A DNA stretch of 64,000 nt from Candidatus Pristimantibacillus lignocellulolyticus (GTDB lineage Bacteria; Bacillota; Bacilli; Paenibacillales; Paenibacillaceae), in NCBI GenBank assembly GCA_023639215.1, contig CP097899.1:3096001-3160000 (forward strand), read 5' to 3'. Positions 43,310-53,141 of this stretch are shown here, piece by piece. The position numbers and the translations under genes were made by a program. The notes below the pieces were generated by a model. The model was not told the origin of the DNA. It did not search any database and saw only the letters and a program-made list of their open reading frames with translations. Each line of letters opens with the position of its first letter. Position 1 is the first letter of the stretch.

Positions 43310-44824
43310 ATGTCTAGTACGAAATGGGCGGAACTTGGAATTAATGATGTACTAAGTTCAGCATTAGTAAAGCAAGGAATTGTTGAACCAACTGAGGTGC
43401 AACAACAAGCCATTCAATTGTTAATAGAAGGAAAAGATATTTCAGTTAAATCACAAACGGGTAGTGGTAAGACGTTGGCGTTTTTACTACCTATTTTGCA
43501 AAACATTAATGTTGAGTCCAAGTCAATTCAAGCTGTAGTACTTGCACCTACGCAAGAGCTAGCTATGCAAATTGTTCGAGTTGCTGAAAGCTATGGAGAA
43601 CTGCTTGGCGTTAGAGTTCAACAATTAATCGGAGGCGCTGCAGCAAAGCGTCAAATTGAAAAGTTAAAGCTCAATCCACATATCGTTATTGGAACTCCAG
43701 GTCGAATGAACGAATTGGTTAAGAGTAAACGTCTAAAGCTACATCAAGTTAAGTATCTTGTTATCGATGAAGCCGATCAAACCTTTGAGCTAGGCACACC
43801 TACTGATACTGAGAATTTACTATTTAATGTAAATAAATTGCGACAAACGGCATTTTTCTCCGCTACTTATCCAGAGACAACGATGTCTAGGTATGAAGGT
43901 CGCTGGATGAAACAACCTCATCATATTATGATTACGCCAGCAGAAAAAGTAGCAAGTACAATTGAACATTTCTATGTTGTATGCGATCAGCGCTCTAAGC
44001 TAGATACAGCTAGACGTTTGCTTCGTACACTTAATGCTTCCTCTGCATTGTTATTCGTCAATGATACGAACCAAATTTCCAATTGGGAAACTAAAATGAA
44101 ATATGAAGGATTCAAAATTGAATCGTTATTTGGTGAGGCAGATAAACAACGTAGATCAGCAACATTAACAGCGTTCCGTGAGGGCAAACTTGATGCGATA
44201 TTATCTACTGACGTTGCCGCTCGTGGTATTGATATAGTGGATCTACCTCTAGTTATTCAGATTGAGCCTGCGGTTGATGCCGATCATTATGTTCACCGAG
44301 CAGGTAGAACGGGTCGTATGGGGAAATCTGGTCTAGTGATTTCTATTATTACGCCACATGAAAAGTTTATTATGGACAAATTCATGAAGCAATTGCATAT
44401 TAACATTGAAGAGAGAATATTGTTCCGTGGCAAATTGTTGAATGAAGCTCAAGTAGCTGAGGCTACGAAGTATAAGCCTGCAGAAAAGTCTATATCACGT
44501 AAGCCAGTAGAGGCATCTGATCGACTACAATCAAGTAGTAGCAAGGGAAAACAAGCGGAGTCAATTAAGTCTACTCCTGTACAAGGTAGTTCGACCGCTA
44601 ACATAAACAGCAGAGCAATTAAAGCTCAAGAAATTTACAGATCGGGTGAAGAACGACAAATTTCCACTTCCAACAATTCTGATAGTAGTAATAATGGTAG
44701 TGTGAAAAAAGACAAAAAAACTGGCCCGATAGCAAAAGCTACATCAAAGAAAAAAGCCAATGGTGGGAAAAATAAAGGTGCTCCTAAGTGGTTGAAAGAA
44801 AAGAGACAAACTACTGATAACTAA
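43310..44824 (+). CDS. DEAD-box RNA helicase
   Basis: The 504-residue protein has a Q motif region (PTEVQQQAI), Walker A SQTGSGKT (48-55), motif II DEAD (VIDEADQTF), SAT (FFSATYPET) and HRAGRTGRMG. The C-terminal about 120 residues are low-complexity, Ser/Lys-rich and basic, probably for RNA binding. It resembles CshA/B-type helicases involved in cold adaptation, ribosome assembly or RNA turnover, without exact assignment. Confidence 0.92.
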   Translation: MSSTKWAELGINDVLSSALVKQGIVEPTEVQQQAIQLLIEGKDISVKSQTGSGKTLAFLLPILQNINVESKSIQAVVLAPTQELAMQIVRVAESYGELLGVRVQQLIGGAAAKRQIEKLKLNPHIVIGTPGRMNELVKSKRLKLHQVKYLVIDEADQTFELGTPTDTENLLFNVNKLRQTAFFSATYPETTMSRYEGRWMKQPHHIMITPAEKVASTIEHFYVVCDQRSKLDTARRLLRTLNASSALLFVNDTNQISNWETKMKYEGFKIESLFGEADKQRRSATLTAFREGKLDAILSTDVAARGIDIVDLPLVIQIEPAVDADHYVHRAGRTGRMGKSGLVISIITPHEKFIMDKFMKQLHINIEERILFRGKLLNEAQVAEATKYKPAEKSISRKPVEASDRLQSSSSKGKQAESIKSTPVQGSSTANINSRAIKAQEIYRSGEERQISTSNNSDSSNNGSVKKDKKTGPIAKATSKKKANGGKNKGAPKWLKEKRQTTDN

Positions 44825-44876
44825 ATGTATAGGGTAGATGGACTCTATTATTAATTTACTTAGACATCTAATGCTA

Positions 44877-44910
44877 AAGAGTAAAAGCAAATTGCTTTTA
44901 CTCTTTTTTT
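44877..44910 (+). terminator. Terminator after the helicase gene
   Basis: AAAGAGTAAAAGCAA / TTGCTTTTACTCTTT followed by T residues. Confidence 0.92.
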
Positions 44911-44965
44911 GATATTAATCTAGAAATTAGGTATGCTTATATGAAGAGAAAAAAGAGGTGAAATG

Positions 44966-45718
44966 ATGAGTACAGTATTAAGTGTTGAACAATTAAGTGG
45001 AGGATATAGTCCTCGCAAAGCGATTATTCAAAACATTAATCTACATATCGAGTCAGGTGAAATGATCGGTCTTATCGGAGTCAATGGTGCAGGGAAAAGT
45101 ACAACGATCAAACATATTCTTGGATTAATGACTCCACATAAAGGAACCATTATGATTAATGGAACGACATTAAAGGATGATGTTGAAAAATATAGAAGTG
45201 GTTATACTTACGTGCCTGAAACGCCAGTTCTTTTCGAAGAATTAACGGTTGAAGAACATTTACGATTAACTGCAATGGCATATAGTGTTCCTCAAAAACA
45301 ATATGAACAACAGGTCGAACTATTACTTGAACGGTACCATATGGTGAAAAAGCGTAAATCAGTTACAGCTCATTTGTCAAAAGGTATGAAGCAAAAAGTA
45401 ATGATTATGAGTGCATTATTAGCAAAACCAGCCTTGTTCATCATTGATGAGCCATTTCTCGGACTCGATCCGTTAGGCATTCGTTCTCTGTTACTAGAGC
45501 TTGAAGAAGTGAAAAAGAATGGGTCATCGATTTTGATGAGTTCTCATATTCTGGCTACGATTGAACATTATTGTGACAGATTTCTAATGTTAGATGGCGG
45601 CCAAGTTGTGGCGCACGGAACATTGCAACAGATGCTCGATCAAGCAAACAAAGGAGGAGGACAAGCGAAAAACCTTGAGGAAGCCTTCTATGAACTTTTA
45701 AATGGAGGGGAAGTCTAA
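44966..45718 (+). CDS. ecsA: ABC transporter ATPase EcsA
   Basis: This 250-residue ATPase has Walker A GVNGAGKSTT, a degenerate signature (HLSKGMKQK) and Walker B LFIIDEPFLGLD. Pairing with an EcsB permease identifies it as EcsA, whose system in Bacillus affects secretion, competence and regulated intramembrane proteolysis. The second of two ATGs is preferred because AGAGGTG lies five bases upstream. No ecsC follows. Confidence 0.9.
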   Translation: MSTVLSVEQLSGGYSPRKAIIQNINLHIESGEMIGLIGVNGAGKSTTIKHILGLMTPHKGTIMINGTTLKDDVEKYRSGYTYVPETPVLFEELTVEEHLRLTAMAYSVPQKQYEQQVELLLERYHMVKKRKSVTAHLSKGMKQKVMIMSALLAKPALFIIDEPFLGLDPLGIRSLLLELEEVKKNGSSILMSSHILATIEHYCDRFLMLDGGQVVAHGTLQQMLDQANKGGGQAKNLEEAFYELLNGGEV

Positions 45719-46953
45719 TGTCTTCTGATGTATTGCTGTTATGGCAGAAGCGAAAGAACGCTTTTATGATGGAAATTTTGCCATACATTAAGTATATGTC
45801 GCGTAGTGGATTTCCGGCTTTTCTCTCGTTAATTGGCATTGTTAGTATTATTCAATATATTAACTTAATCCAAAATGTACCAGAAAATTTCCCGCTTGAA
45901 TTCATTGGTGCACTTGTACTTACACCGTTGATAAGTTATAACCCTTTGCGTACTTGGTTGAAAGAAGCGGATACGATCTTTCTAATGCCGATGGAACATC
46001 AACTAGGTACATATATGAAGAAATCTCATATTCGCTCGCTAAGAAATGGCTTCATATATCTGCTTATTGTTACATTGATATATTGGCCGCTATATCGTCA
46101 GACAGATGCGTATCAACCGATAATTTTTATAGCAGTACTCGTAATTTTGAAAGCTTTGAATCATGTTATGGCCTGGAAGGAACGTCAATTTATCTGGTCA
46201 ATGAATCGAAATATTATGCGCTTATTCCGTTGGATATTAATGTTTATGTTACTATTCGGTTGGCTACTTTCAAGTCGTTGGGGGATGTTATGTTTAACCG
46301 TTATAGTGTTAGTAATGTTAGCTACGCTATACCGTGTGACGAATAAGCAATCGTTCCCATGGGAACGGTTAATCGCTGAAGAACGAATAACGATTCGTCG
46401 ATTATATTCATTCTTTAGTTGGTTCATTGATGTACGTGTTGGACCACCAATAGTGAAACAAAGAAAATACTTAAGCTGGATTATTCCTTTCGTCCCATAT
46501 AAGAAACAATATACATTTGTTTACTTACACCTCATTACGTTCGTACGTACTGAGATTGGAGGAATCTGTATGAGACTACTTATTCTCGGTGGACTAGTGA
46601 ATTACATAGTTGCGTCTGAGAATGGTATGAATGGATGGGGGACCGTAATTAGTTATATGCTATTCGGATTAATCATTACATTACAAATTGGCTCATTACG
46701 CAAAGTACATCGTTACGCGATTTGGAAAGATATATTCCCGATGCAAGTAAAGCTACAACAACAGCAGATCATTACGATTGATCGATTATTAAGCTATATG
46801 ATGCTAATAGTATTGTTATTGACAACGATTCCTATGTGGGGTGGACATAGTTCACAAGTTATAGTAATGATTTTGTTCGCATTACTATATCCGATTGTGC
46901 GTGCTTTCAATATAAAGCGTAAGCTTGTGAAAGAAGTAGATGATCTAGATTAA
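45718..46953 (+). CDS. ecsB: ABC transporter permease EcsB
   Basis: This 411-residue membrane protein has several hydrophobic segments and long cytosolic loops (LKEADTIFLMPMEHQLGTYM) typical of EcsB. It overlaps ecsA by one base. A strong bidirectional terminator lies between it and the convergent aminotransferase. Confidence 0.88.
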   Translation: MSSDVLLLWQKRKNAFMMEILPYIKYMSRSGFPAFLSLIGIVSIIQYINLIQNVPENFPLEFIGALVLTPLISYNPLRTWLKEADTIFLMPMEHQLGTYMKKSHIRSLRNGFIYLLIVTLIYWPLYRQTDAYQPIIFIAVLVILKALNHVMAWKERQFIWSMNRNIMRLFRWILMFMLLFGWLLSSRWGMLCLTVIVLVMLATLYRVTNKQSFPWERLIAEERITIRRLYSFFSWFIDVRVGPPIVKQRKYLSWIIPFVPYKKQYTFVYLHLITFVRTEIGGICMRLLILGGLVNYIVASENGMNGWGTVISYMLFGLIITLQIGSLRKVHRYAIWKDIFPMQVKLQQQQIITIDRLLSYMMLIVLLLTTIPMWGGHSSQVIVMILFALLYPIVRAFNIKRKLVKEVDDLD

Positions 46954-46971
46954 TTGGCAAGTATAAAATGC

Positions 46972-47009
46972 AAAAGGGATTCAGAATGTTATCATTCTGA
47001 ATCCCTTTT
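46972..47009. terminator. Bidirectional terminator between ecsB and a convergent gene
   Basis: AAAAGGGATTCAGAAT / ATTCTGAATCCCTTTT is a perfect 16-bp inverted repeat. Confidence 0.92.
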
Positions 47010-47030
47010 GTCATTAGTATAGAGATATTA

Positions 47031-48347
47031 TTAAGCTTGTTCCGTAAGTTCCAAAACTGCTTTGTAGATGCAATCATATAGTTCTTCTAGGTGTTCTCCT
47101 TCAATACAAGAGAATGCAACACGTAAATCAGTTTCACCTAGAGCAATTGTTCCGATACCGTATTTGTCTAGAAGTAATAGACGAACGGAATCAGCACTTA
47201 CATTTGAAAGTTTTAAGCACATAAAGTATCCAGAATTGAATGGATAGTATTGCAACGTATTTCCATATCGACCGCTATCCAGCAAATCTTTTACGATATT
47301 AGCGCGATTTTTCATAATCTCGAATTTTTCAGCTTTTTGAGCTTCAAATTCCGGAGAATTCAGGGCATGTAATACAAAAGTTTGAGATGGATGAGGCCCA
47401 CTTGAAATTGTCGAGCGTATAATCCCCATTGTTTTTTGTTCAAGAGCTGCAAGTGCCGCTTTGGAAGAAGAAGCATAAGTGATAAATCCTACACGGAAGC
47501 CCCATACATATTCTTCTTTTGTTGCACCATCAACTTTAACAGCAAGAACATTAGGATGCAGATCAGCTAATTTGCCGAATAAAGATTCTTGCATGGAATC
47601 TTCAAAGAATAATCCGAAGTATGCATCATCTGTTACTGCAACAACTTTTACGCCTTCCTCTGCTGCAGTTTTAATTGCAGCAATGATTGCGTCTCCATCT
47701 TGATCATCTGGTGTATAACCAGTTGGGTTATTAGGGAAGTTAAGAATTACAATGGCTTTGCCCTTGCCCTTCTGAGCAAGCAATGCTTCACGTAAACCTT
47801 CACTGTTGAATCGTTGATCTTCATTATATAGTGGATACTCCACGATTTCTGCGTTACGACGAACACCGAAAGTTAATTCATAGTTTTCCCAGTTCTTATC
47901 TGGAATAATGACAGCGTCTCCTGTATCGGCGAATAGATCAGCAACAATGCTCAGACCATGCGTTAAAGCATTTGTCACGATTGGATTGCTAAGCTCAGCC
48001 TGTACAGAAGCTAATGAAGGATTATCTTTTACCATTTTTTCGCGCCAAGCAGTACGAAGTTCCGGCTTACCTGCAGGAGGAGCATATTCGTAAATATCTT
48101 TAGGATTATAAGCGCTTAAAGTATCTTGGATAACTTTAAGGTGCATTGGCTTGCCACCTTCAGTTGCAATACCAATTGTAGCATTATACTTTTTCGCTTT
48201 AGCCTTTGCTTCTGCAGATTGGCTAAGGATACCTTCTTTCGGGAAGTAAATAGCTTTCCCTAGATTAGATAACATGTCATAGACAGCTGGACTCTCTTGT
48301 TGCAAGGTCTCATTAAGTTGCTGAGCTAATGGGTTCATGGACTTCAT
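47031..48347 (-). CDS. Class I/II PLP aminotransferase
   Basis: The 438-residue protein has VTNALTHGLSIVADL, ILNFPNNPTGYTP, VTDDAYFGLFF and a PLP lysine in DGATKEEYVWGFRVGF. The insertion between the lysine and Arg motifs differs from the common AspC type, so substrate is unknown. GGAAGG precedes the ATG. It is convergent with ecsB and divergent from an AraC-type gene. Confidence 0.85.
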   Translation of the reverse strand: MKSMNPLAQQLNETLQQESPAVYDMLSNLGKAIYFPKEGILSQSAEAKAKAKKYNATIGIATEGGKPMHLKVIQDTLSAYNPKDIYEYAPPAGKPELRTAWREKMVKDNPSLASVQAELSNPIVTNALTHGLSIVADLFADTGDAVIIPDKNWENYELTFGVRRNAEIVEYPLYNEDQRFNSEGLREALLAQKGKGKAIVILNFPNNPTGYTPDDQDGDAIIAAIKTAAEEGVKVVAVTDDAYFGLFFEDSMQESLFGKLADLHPNVLAVKVDGATKEEYVWGFRVGFITYASSSKAALAALEQKTMGIIRSTISSGPHPSQTFVLHALNSPEFEAQKAEKFEIMKNRANIVKDLLDSGRYGNTLQYYPFNSGYFMCLKLSNVSADSVRLLLLDKYGIGTIALGETDLRVAFSCIEGEHLEELYDCIYKAVLELTEQA

Positions 48348-48596
48348 TCCATCCTTCCGAAATCAATCATATTTATAGGTTAGTGCAGTCGCACATATTA
48401 TAACATTATTACTTCAACTAGACCATGAACAACTAAAATATTTTTCAATCCTTCAATTTGCATTTATTTTCTGTTGAACCTTTCGCTAGATTAATTATAA
48501 TGGAGTATAGGGATATTATTTTTTTGCACAATTTGTATAGTGACTCTAATAGATATAGTTTATTTACATTAATTGAAGTAGTAGGAGGGGTCAATT

Positions 48597-49382
48597 ATGC
48601 TAGATATATCGCCGGATAAGCTATTACTAAAGCCTGCCTTTGCAAAAATTGTTTGCGAACCAGGTTGGAGATGGGCAAGACGAGAAAAACCTATGCCGAA
48701 TTTTGATCTATTCTACGTTTGGAGTGGAGAAGGCGATGTTGAGGTTAATGGTGTACATCATGAAGTAGGTCCAGGAAGTTGTTTCTTATTCCGTCCTGGT
48801 GATTATACAAGTGCTACACATAATCCTCAAAAGCCATTAGTGCTAACATATATTCATTTCGCGACTGAAGAAGCTGTCGAAGTGATTCCAAAGCGTTATC
48901 GCTTACTTAAGGATACGATAGATTTTGAATTTTTATTATCTCGATATGTTAGACTGTTTCTTATTCAGACCTTTGCTGCTGAAGAGGAAGCTAAGCTTGT
49001 CTTAAAGCAAATTATGATTCATTTGCTTCGGGCAGATTTCCAAACACCAACAGAGAAAAAAGCAAGTAATCAGCTAACGGAATCGATTCATGAAGTGGCG
49101 AACTTCATTCGTCAAAATCCGAGTGTTGCACACCGAGTTGAAGATCTTGCGATGCGTGCTCAATTGTCACCTCGTTATTTCTCAATGAAATTTAGAGAAG
49201 TGCTTGGAATGTCCGTTCAAACCTATATGATCCGTACAAGAATAGATAGAGCTCAATACTTGTTAACTCATGCAGGAATGAATGTTACTGAAGTTGCAGA
49301 TGCACTAGGCTACAGAGATATTTTCTTCTTTAGTAGACAATTTAAGCAATACACTGGAAAAAATCCATCTGAAATAAGATAA
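48597..49382 (+). CDS. AraC-family transcriptional regulator
   Basis: This 261-residue protein has an N-terminal cupin domain (EVNGVHHEVGPGSCFLFRPG) and a C-terminal AraC helix-turn-helix pair (RAQLSPRYFSMKFREVLG and VTEVADALGYRDIFFFSRQF). GTAGGAGGGG precedes the ATG. Its target is not evident; the divergent aminotransferase is one candidate. Confidence 0.9.
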   Translation: MLDISPDKLLLKPAFAKIVCEPGWRWARREKPMPNFDLFYVWSGEGDVEVNGVHHEVGPGSCFLFRPGDYTSATHNPQKPLVLTYIHFATEEAVEVIPKRYRLLKDTIDFEFLLSRYVRLFLIQTFAAEEEAKLVLKQIMIHLLRADFQTPTEKKASNQLTESIHEVANFIRQNPSVAHRVEDLAMRAQLSPRYFSMKFREVLGMSVQTYMIRTRIDRAQYLLTHAGMNVTEVADALGYRDIFFFSRQFKQYTGKNPSEIR

Positions 49383-49386
49383 GACG

Positions 49387-49437
49387 AACGGGTCGCATTG
49401 CTGAAAGTGGAATTCAGCGACGCGACCCGTTTTTTTG
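49387..49437. terminator. Terminator after the AraC-type gene
   Basis: ACGGGTCGC-GCTGAA / TTCAGC-GCGACCCGT and a T run; it lies just before the convergent psd stop. Confidence 0.9.
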
Positions 49438-49449
49438 AAAAGTTAATGA

Positions 49450-50238
49450 TTATTTTGCGATCATAGTGCCAAGTTTTTGACCCATTGTTACTTTACTATT
49501 TATTTGAATGGTAGGATCAGCTTCATACGAGTTAGTCTCAGTTAGTAATACTACAGTTGAGCCGAATGCGAAATAAGCAAGCTCTTCTCCACGCTCTACT
49601 TGATCTTTATCATGTTGTACATAGTGAATACTACTTACATTCATGGCACCAACTTTTACGGCTGCTACAGTATGACCGTTGCTATTAAAGTATGTTATTA
49701 AACGTTCATTCCGACTTAGTACTCGTTTCATATGAGTCAGTCCAAAATTATTAACAGGATAGACTTTACCTGGAAGGTGTACACGCCCAACAATGGTTCC
49801 TTCGATTGGAGTATGAATACGATGGTAGTCAGTTGGGCTTAAGTATAATACATAATAATAACCGTTAAGAAACTTCTTGGAAAGCACTTCGTTTGCTAGT
49901 AATTCTGAAACGGAATAATCTTGTCCCTTTACATTAATAATCGTTCCGTTTTGAATTACCCCACATCCAGTGATAAGAGCATCGACAGGTGATACAAGAG
50001 CAGATGATGTTGCATCAATTTGACGAAGTCCATCCTTCAGTCGTCTCGTGAAAAACTCATTCAACGTCTCATACTGATCGATAGTTTTTTCAGCTTCGTC
50101 TACTTTTATGCCATATGCCGCAGCGAATTTTTTTATGAAGATGCGACTACCACGAGATTGTGCGAATGCACCTGTAATACGAGAAATCCATTTACGAGAG
50201 GTTAGTTCAGTCATAGAGCGTAATAACCACTTCAACAT
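49450..50238 (-). CDS. psd: Phosphatidylserine decarboxylase proenzyme
   Basis: The 262-residue proenzyme makes phosphatidylethanolamine. Self-cleavage occurs at the Gly-Ser of FGSTVV (S227), producing the pyruvoyl cofactor. Other family motifs are NEFFTRRLKDGLR, SPVDALITG and YHRIHTPIEGTI. CTAAAGGAG precedes the ATG. No pssA is adjacent. Confidence 0.95.
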   Translation of the reverse strand: MLKWLLRSMTELTSRKWISRITGAFAQSRGSRIFIKKFAAAYGIKVDEAEKTIDQYETLNEFFTRRLKDGLRQIDATSSALVSPVDALITGCGVIQNGTIINVKGQDYSVSELLANEVLSKKFLNGYYYVLYLSPTDYHRIHTPIEGTIVGRVHLPGKVYPVNNFGLTHMKRVLSRNERLITYFNSNGHTVAAVKVGAMNVSSIHYVQHDKDQVERGEELAYFAFGSTVVLLTETNSYEADPTIQINSKVTMGQKLGTMIAK

Positions 50239-50366
50239 TAAATTATATCTCCTTTAGCCAAGCTTATTGCTTATTAATACAATGTGATCAAACTTTATAC
50301 TATACGAGCATGTTGCAATGATGCAACTATAATCTGCTATTTTCTAAAGAAAAGATAAATGTCCAT

Positions 50367-50414
50367 AAAAAACTACACCTCCAATTGTTAGTTCTTACCT
50401 AACAATTGGAGGTG
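50367..50414 (-). terminator. Terminator of the ATP-grasp operon
   Basis: CACCTCCAATTGTTAG / CTAACAATTGGAGGTG is a perfect stem with a T run on the minus strand, 21 bases after the last gene of the operon. Confidence 0.9.
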
Positions 50415-50434
50415 CAGTTCAAACAAGTTCAATA

Positions 50435-51535
50435 TTACTTATCTTTTTTCAAGTATTGATATTTAGCGTACTCAAGTGGCCTACGAATAGCTGTTTTGTA
50501 TACTTCAAGATTGCCTATTTCTTTGAAAACTTCACGTGCAGGTTTAGGGTTTATTTCAATAATCCATATTTGACCTTCTCGATCGATCGCAATATCGATC
50601 GCTAATTCACATAAGGCAGAAATATAACTGTCAAGATATGAAGCTATTTGGATCGAAAGGTAATTAACTTCATCCTTAACAGCCGTAAGGTTAACATTAC
50701 TATTAATAAAATTTCGCATTAACCTTTCCATTGGAACCGCTGAACCTCCACCATGAAGATTAGCTGTAATACTGCGCTTAGCCCCTATTCGTCCCGCACA
50801 ACCAGTTACATTCCATTCCCCAGTTCCATCCTTTTGGATGAGTACGCGATAATCATGAACTCTGCCATCAGAAAGTTGTAATGGAATACCTTGCTGTACC
50901 AAGAAATTAGCTTTTAGTACATTCCATTTTTGTAAGAAGTCACTTAATGATGAGAGACTCATTTTTTGCGGAGAAATAATGTTACGATCATGATCTCTTC
51001 CCTCAATATAAAATATTTGATTGGAAGATTTTTCGATACGTAGAATGCCACGGCCACCTGTACCATTTACAGGCTTGAGATAGATTACTTTGTAAAGATT
51101 CAACATATGGGTAATGTCCGATATATTAGAATAGTAGATCGTATGAGGGAGGTAAGGTCGAATAGCATGATGCTCTTCTAGTTTTTGATGAACGTTCCAT
51201 TTATGACCTATAGGTTTATTTAAATAATTAATGTGGGGATATTGCTCTTTGAAAGTTTGTAGTAATTTCATACGATGTGATTTTTGCAATCGACAACGGT
51301 CAAATATATATTTAGGAATAGGTCCCCATCTACGAGTCCAACGTTTCTGAGTAGAATCGTAACAGTGAGCTCTAACCTTCGCTTGATGCGTTGAGACGTC
51401 TTCAGGAGTAAAGACAATGACCTGAATACCGAGCTCGGCGCCAGCGATCGTCATTTGCTCATATATTTTTCTTTCTTCTAGTATTCTGCCGTCATTGAGA
51501 TATAGTGTTAGTATTCCTAACAGTAGCCGCCCCAT
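50435..51535 (-). CDS. YheC/YheD-type ATP-grasp spore coat protein, last gene of the operon
   Basis: This 366-residue ATP-grasp protein has YLKPVNGTGGRGILRI (nucleotide-binding loop, about 170), FLVQQGIPL, DYRVLIQKDGTGEWNVTG, NLHGGGSA and WIIEINPKPAREVF (metal ligands). The start at 51535 follows AAAGGAG; the ORF extension lies inside the GNAT gene. It overlaps that gene by 44 bases. YheC/YheD proteins associate with the spore coat and no reaction is known for them. Confidence 0.85.
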   Translation of the reverse strand: MGRLLLGILTLYLNDGRILEERKIYEQMTIAGAELGIQVIVFTPEDVSTHQAKVRAHCYDSTQKRWTRRWGPIPKYIFDRCRLQKSHRMKLLQTFKEQYPHINYLNKPIGHKWNVHQKLEEHHAIRPYLPHTIYYSNISDITHMLNLYKVIYLKPVNGTGGRGILRIEKSSNQIFYIEGRDHDRNIISPQKMSLSSLSDFLQKWNVLKANFLVQQGIPLQLSDGRVHDYRVLIQKDGTGEWNVTGCAGRIGAKRSITANLHGGGSAVPMERLMRNFINSNVNLTAVKDEVNYLSIQIASYLDSYISALCELAIDIAIDREGQIWIIEINPKPAREVFKEIGNLEVYKTAIRRPLEYAKYQYLKKDK

Positions 51536-51989
51536 GAACTGAACTCCTTTCAAAACGTAAGGTTGCTTTACCAGTAGGGCCTTTAAACATGGATACAGCA
51601 TGTAGGCCGTTTTTGAAACAAAGTGCCAAACTAGCAACGTTATCTATGGCAACCTGACATGAGAAATGGTCCAGCGAATTGATAAGTTCTTTCATGATTT
51701 GAAAGCCGACACCGTTTCTTCGAGCTTCTGGTCGCACAACAATAAGACAATGTCCACTACCGTCACCGATTGCGTATCCTACTCCCATTAATTTACCTTG
51801 ATCACTGAAAGTAACAACAGAAGCTGGAACAATATCAGATGATGGTTGATAATTAAGTTGTTCATCAGAGAGTAAGCGTAGGCTATGAAGTGTTGCCAGT
51901 GTAATTCTTTTTTCTCCATAGTGACTAATAAAATTTAGAATTTTAGCTCTCTGCTTATTCCAAGTTCGAGAATTATGACGAAGTAGCAT
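51492..51989 (-). CDS. GNAT-family N-acetyltransferase inside the ATP-grasp operon
   Basis: The 165-residue protein has the acetyl-CoA-binding motif VVRPEARRNGVGFQIMKELI (R/Q-x-x-G-x-G/A form) and the following beta-strand with DNVASLALCFKNGL. AGGAGGTG precedes ATG 51989. It lies between two ATP-grasp genes and overlaps the downstream one, so it is translationally linked with them; it may acetylate their product. Confidence 0.85.
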   Translation of the reverse strand: MLLRHNSRTWNKQRAKILNFISHYGEKRITLATLHSLRLLSDEQLNYQPSSDIVPASVVTFSDQGKLMGVGYAIGDGSGHCLIVVRPEARRNGVGFQIMKELINSLDHFSCQVAIDNVASLALCFKNGLHAVSMFKGPTGKATLRFERSSVHGAATVRNTNTISQ

Positions 51990-52013
51990 GAATGTTGCAC
52001 CTCCTGTTTTCAA

Positions 52014-53141
52014 CTATTGTTTGAGCAGATGCTGACTATATTGAAAAATGCGTTGTAATGATTTTTGGCGAATATGAGGTTCATCGAATTTCATCGGTTT
52101 TGAATTTGCTTCAAAAAACCAAATTCCACCTGATTCATCTACTCCAATATCCATAGACATTTCACCTAGACGATAATTCGCACTGCGCTCAATTTGAGTA
52201 GCTATTTTAATAGCAACTTTAGATGCTTTATCAATAATATTATGTGCTTCTTTAGTATTGAATGCATGGGTAAGCAATTTAAGAGGTTCATCTATACTGC
52301 CGCCACGAGGGACATGAGTTGTAATACTTGTACTTCCCGCGATTCGTGCGCCAAGACCTGTAATCTCCCAGTCTCCACTTCCGTTTTTCTGGATAAGTGT
52401 CCGTAAATCGAATTTGCGATTTTGAAAAGTTGCTAATGGAATTCCTTGCTGCACAATATATGGGACAGTACCACATTCTTGTTGTATACGTGCCCAAAGC
52501 TTTTTAAAGTTCGAGCAGTTGAAAGTAGTACTGTACGTTTTCTCTTGAATGTTCAAACGATAGGGTAAAGTATTATTGTCTTTTTTTACAATGGTCATAA
52601 TACCTTTTCCGGCTTTTCCACTCTCCGGCTTCAAGTACAAATAAGCGTGTTGTTGTAATAAATTTTCAAGTGTAGAAGCACTGCCTAGTTTACGAGTCAA
52701 TGGAATATAGGACTTCGTAACTTTTGAACGACGTAACCAACGATTCAGTTCCCATTTATTAAAAAACGTTGGATTAAATAAAATGAGATCTGAATTGTTC
52801 TGGCAAGCTGCTAGTTTCGTTTTCACTGCAGCTGTTTCCTCATCAGAACGTAAAGGGATTCGATTATAAATAATGTTAGGGAATGGCATCCATTTCTGTG
52901 TCCAACGTTTCGTACTCTTATGATACACATAGCCTCGTAATTGCTTGCGACTCAAAGCGAGATTCTCCACGGGGAGTACATAAACTTTAAATCCCATTTC
53001 CTGTCCCGCTTGAATAATATCAATAAAATTATTGCGATTTCCACGCATTTTACCTTGTTCATCGTTAGATGTTAATATCGCAAATATATTACTTTCATAT
53101 TGGTTGAGATCAGCGGTTTCTTCTATCAAAGAACTAGTCAA
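52014..53141 (-). CDS. YheC/YheD-type ATP-grasp protein
   Basis: The 375-residue protein has YLKPESGKAGKGIMTI, YIVQQGIPLATF, DLRTLIQKNGSGDWEITG, HVPRGGSI and WFFEANSKPMKF. The TTG start overlaps the stop of the upstream gene (TTGA) and follows AAGGAGG. It is shorter than YheC (no long N-terminal domain), so nearer to YheD. Confidence 0.85.
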   Translation of the reverse strand: MTSSLIEETADLNQYESNIFAILTSNDEQGKMRGNRNNFIDIIQAGQEMGFKVYVLPVENLALSRKQLRGYVYHKSTKRWTQKWMPFPNIIYNRIPLRSDEETAAVKTKLAACQNNSDLILFNPTFFNKWELNRWLRRSKVTKSYIPLTRKLGSASTLENLLQQHAYLYLKPESGKAGKGIMTIVKKDNNTLPYRLNIQEKTYSTTFNCSNFKKLWARIQQECGTVPYIVQQGIPLATFQNRKFDLRTLIQKNGSGDWEITGLGARIAGSTSITTHVPRGGSIDEPLKLLTHAFNTKEAHNIIDKASKVAIKIATQIERSANYRLGEMSMDIGVDESGGIWFFEANSKPMKFDEPHIRQKSLQRIFQYSQHLLKQ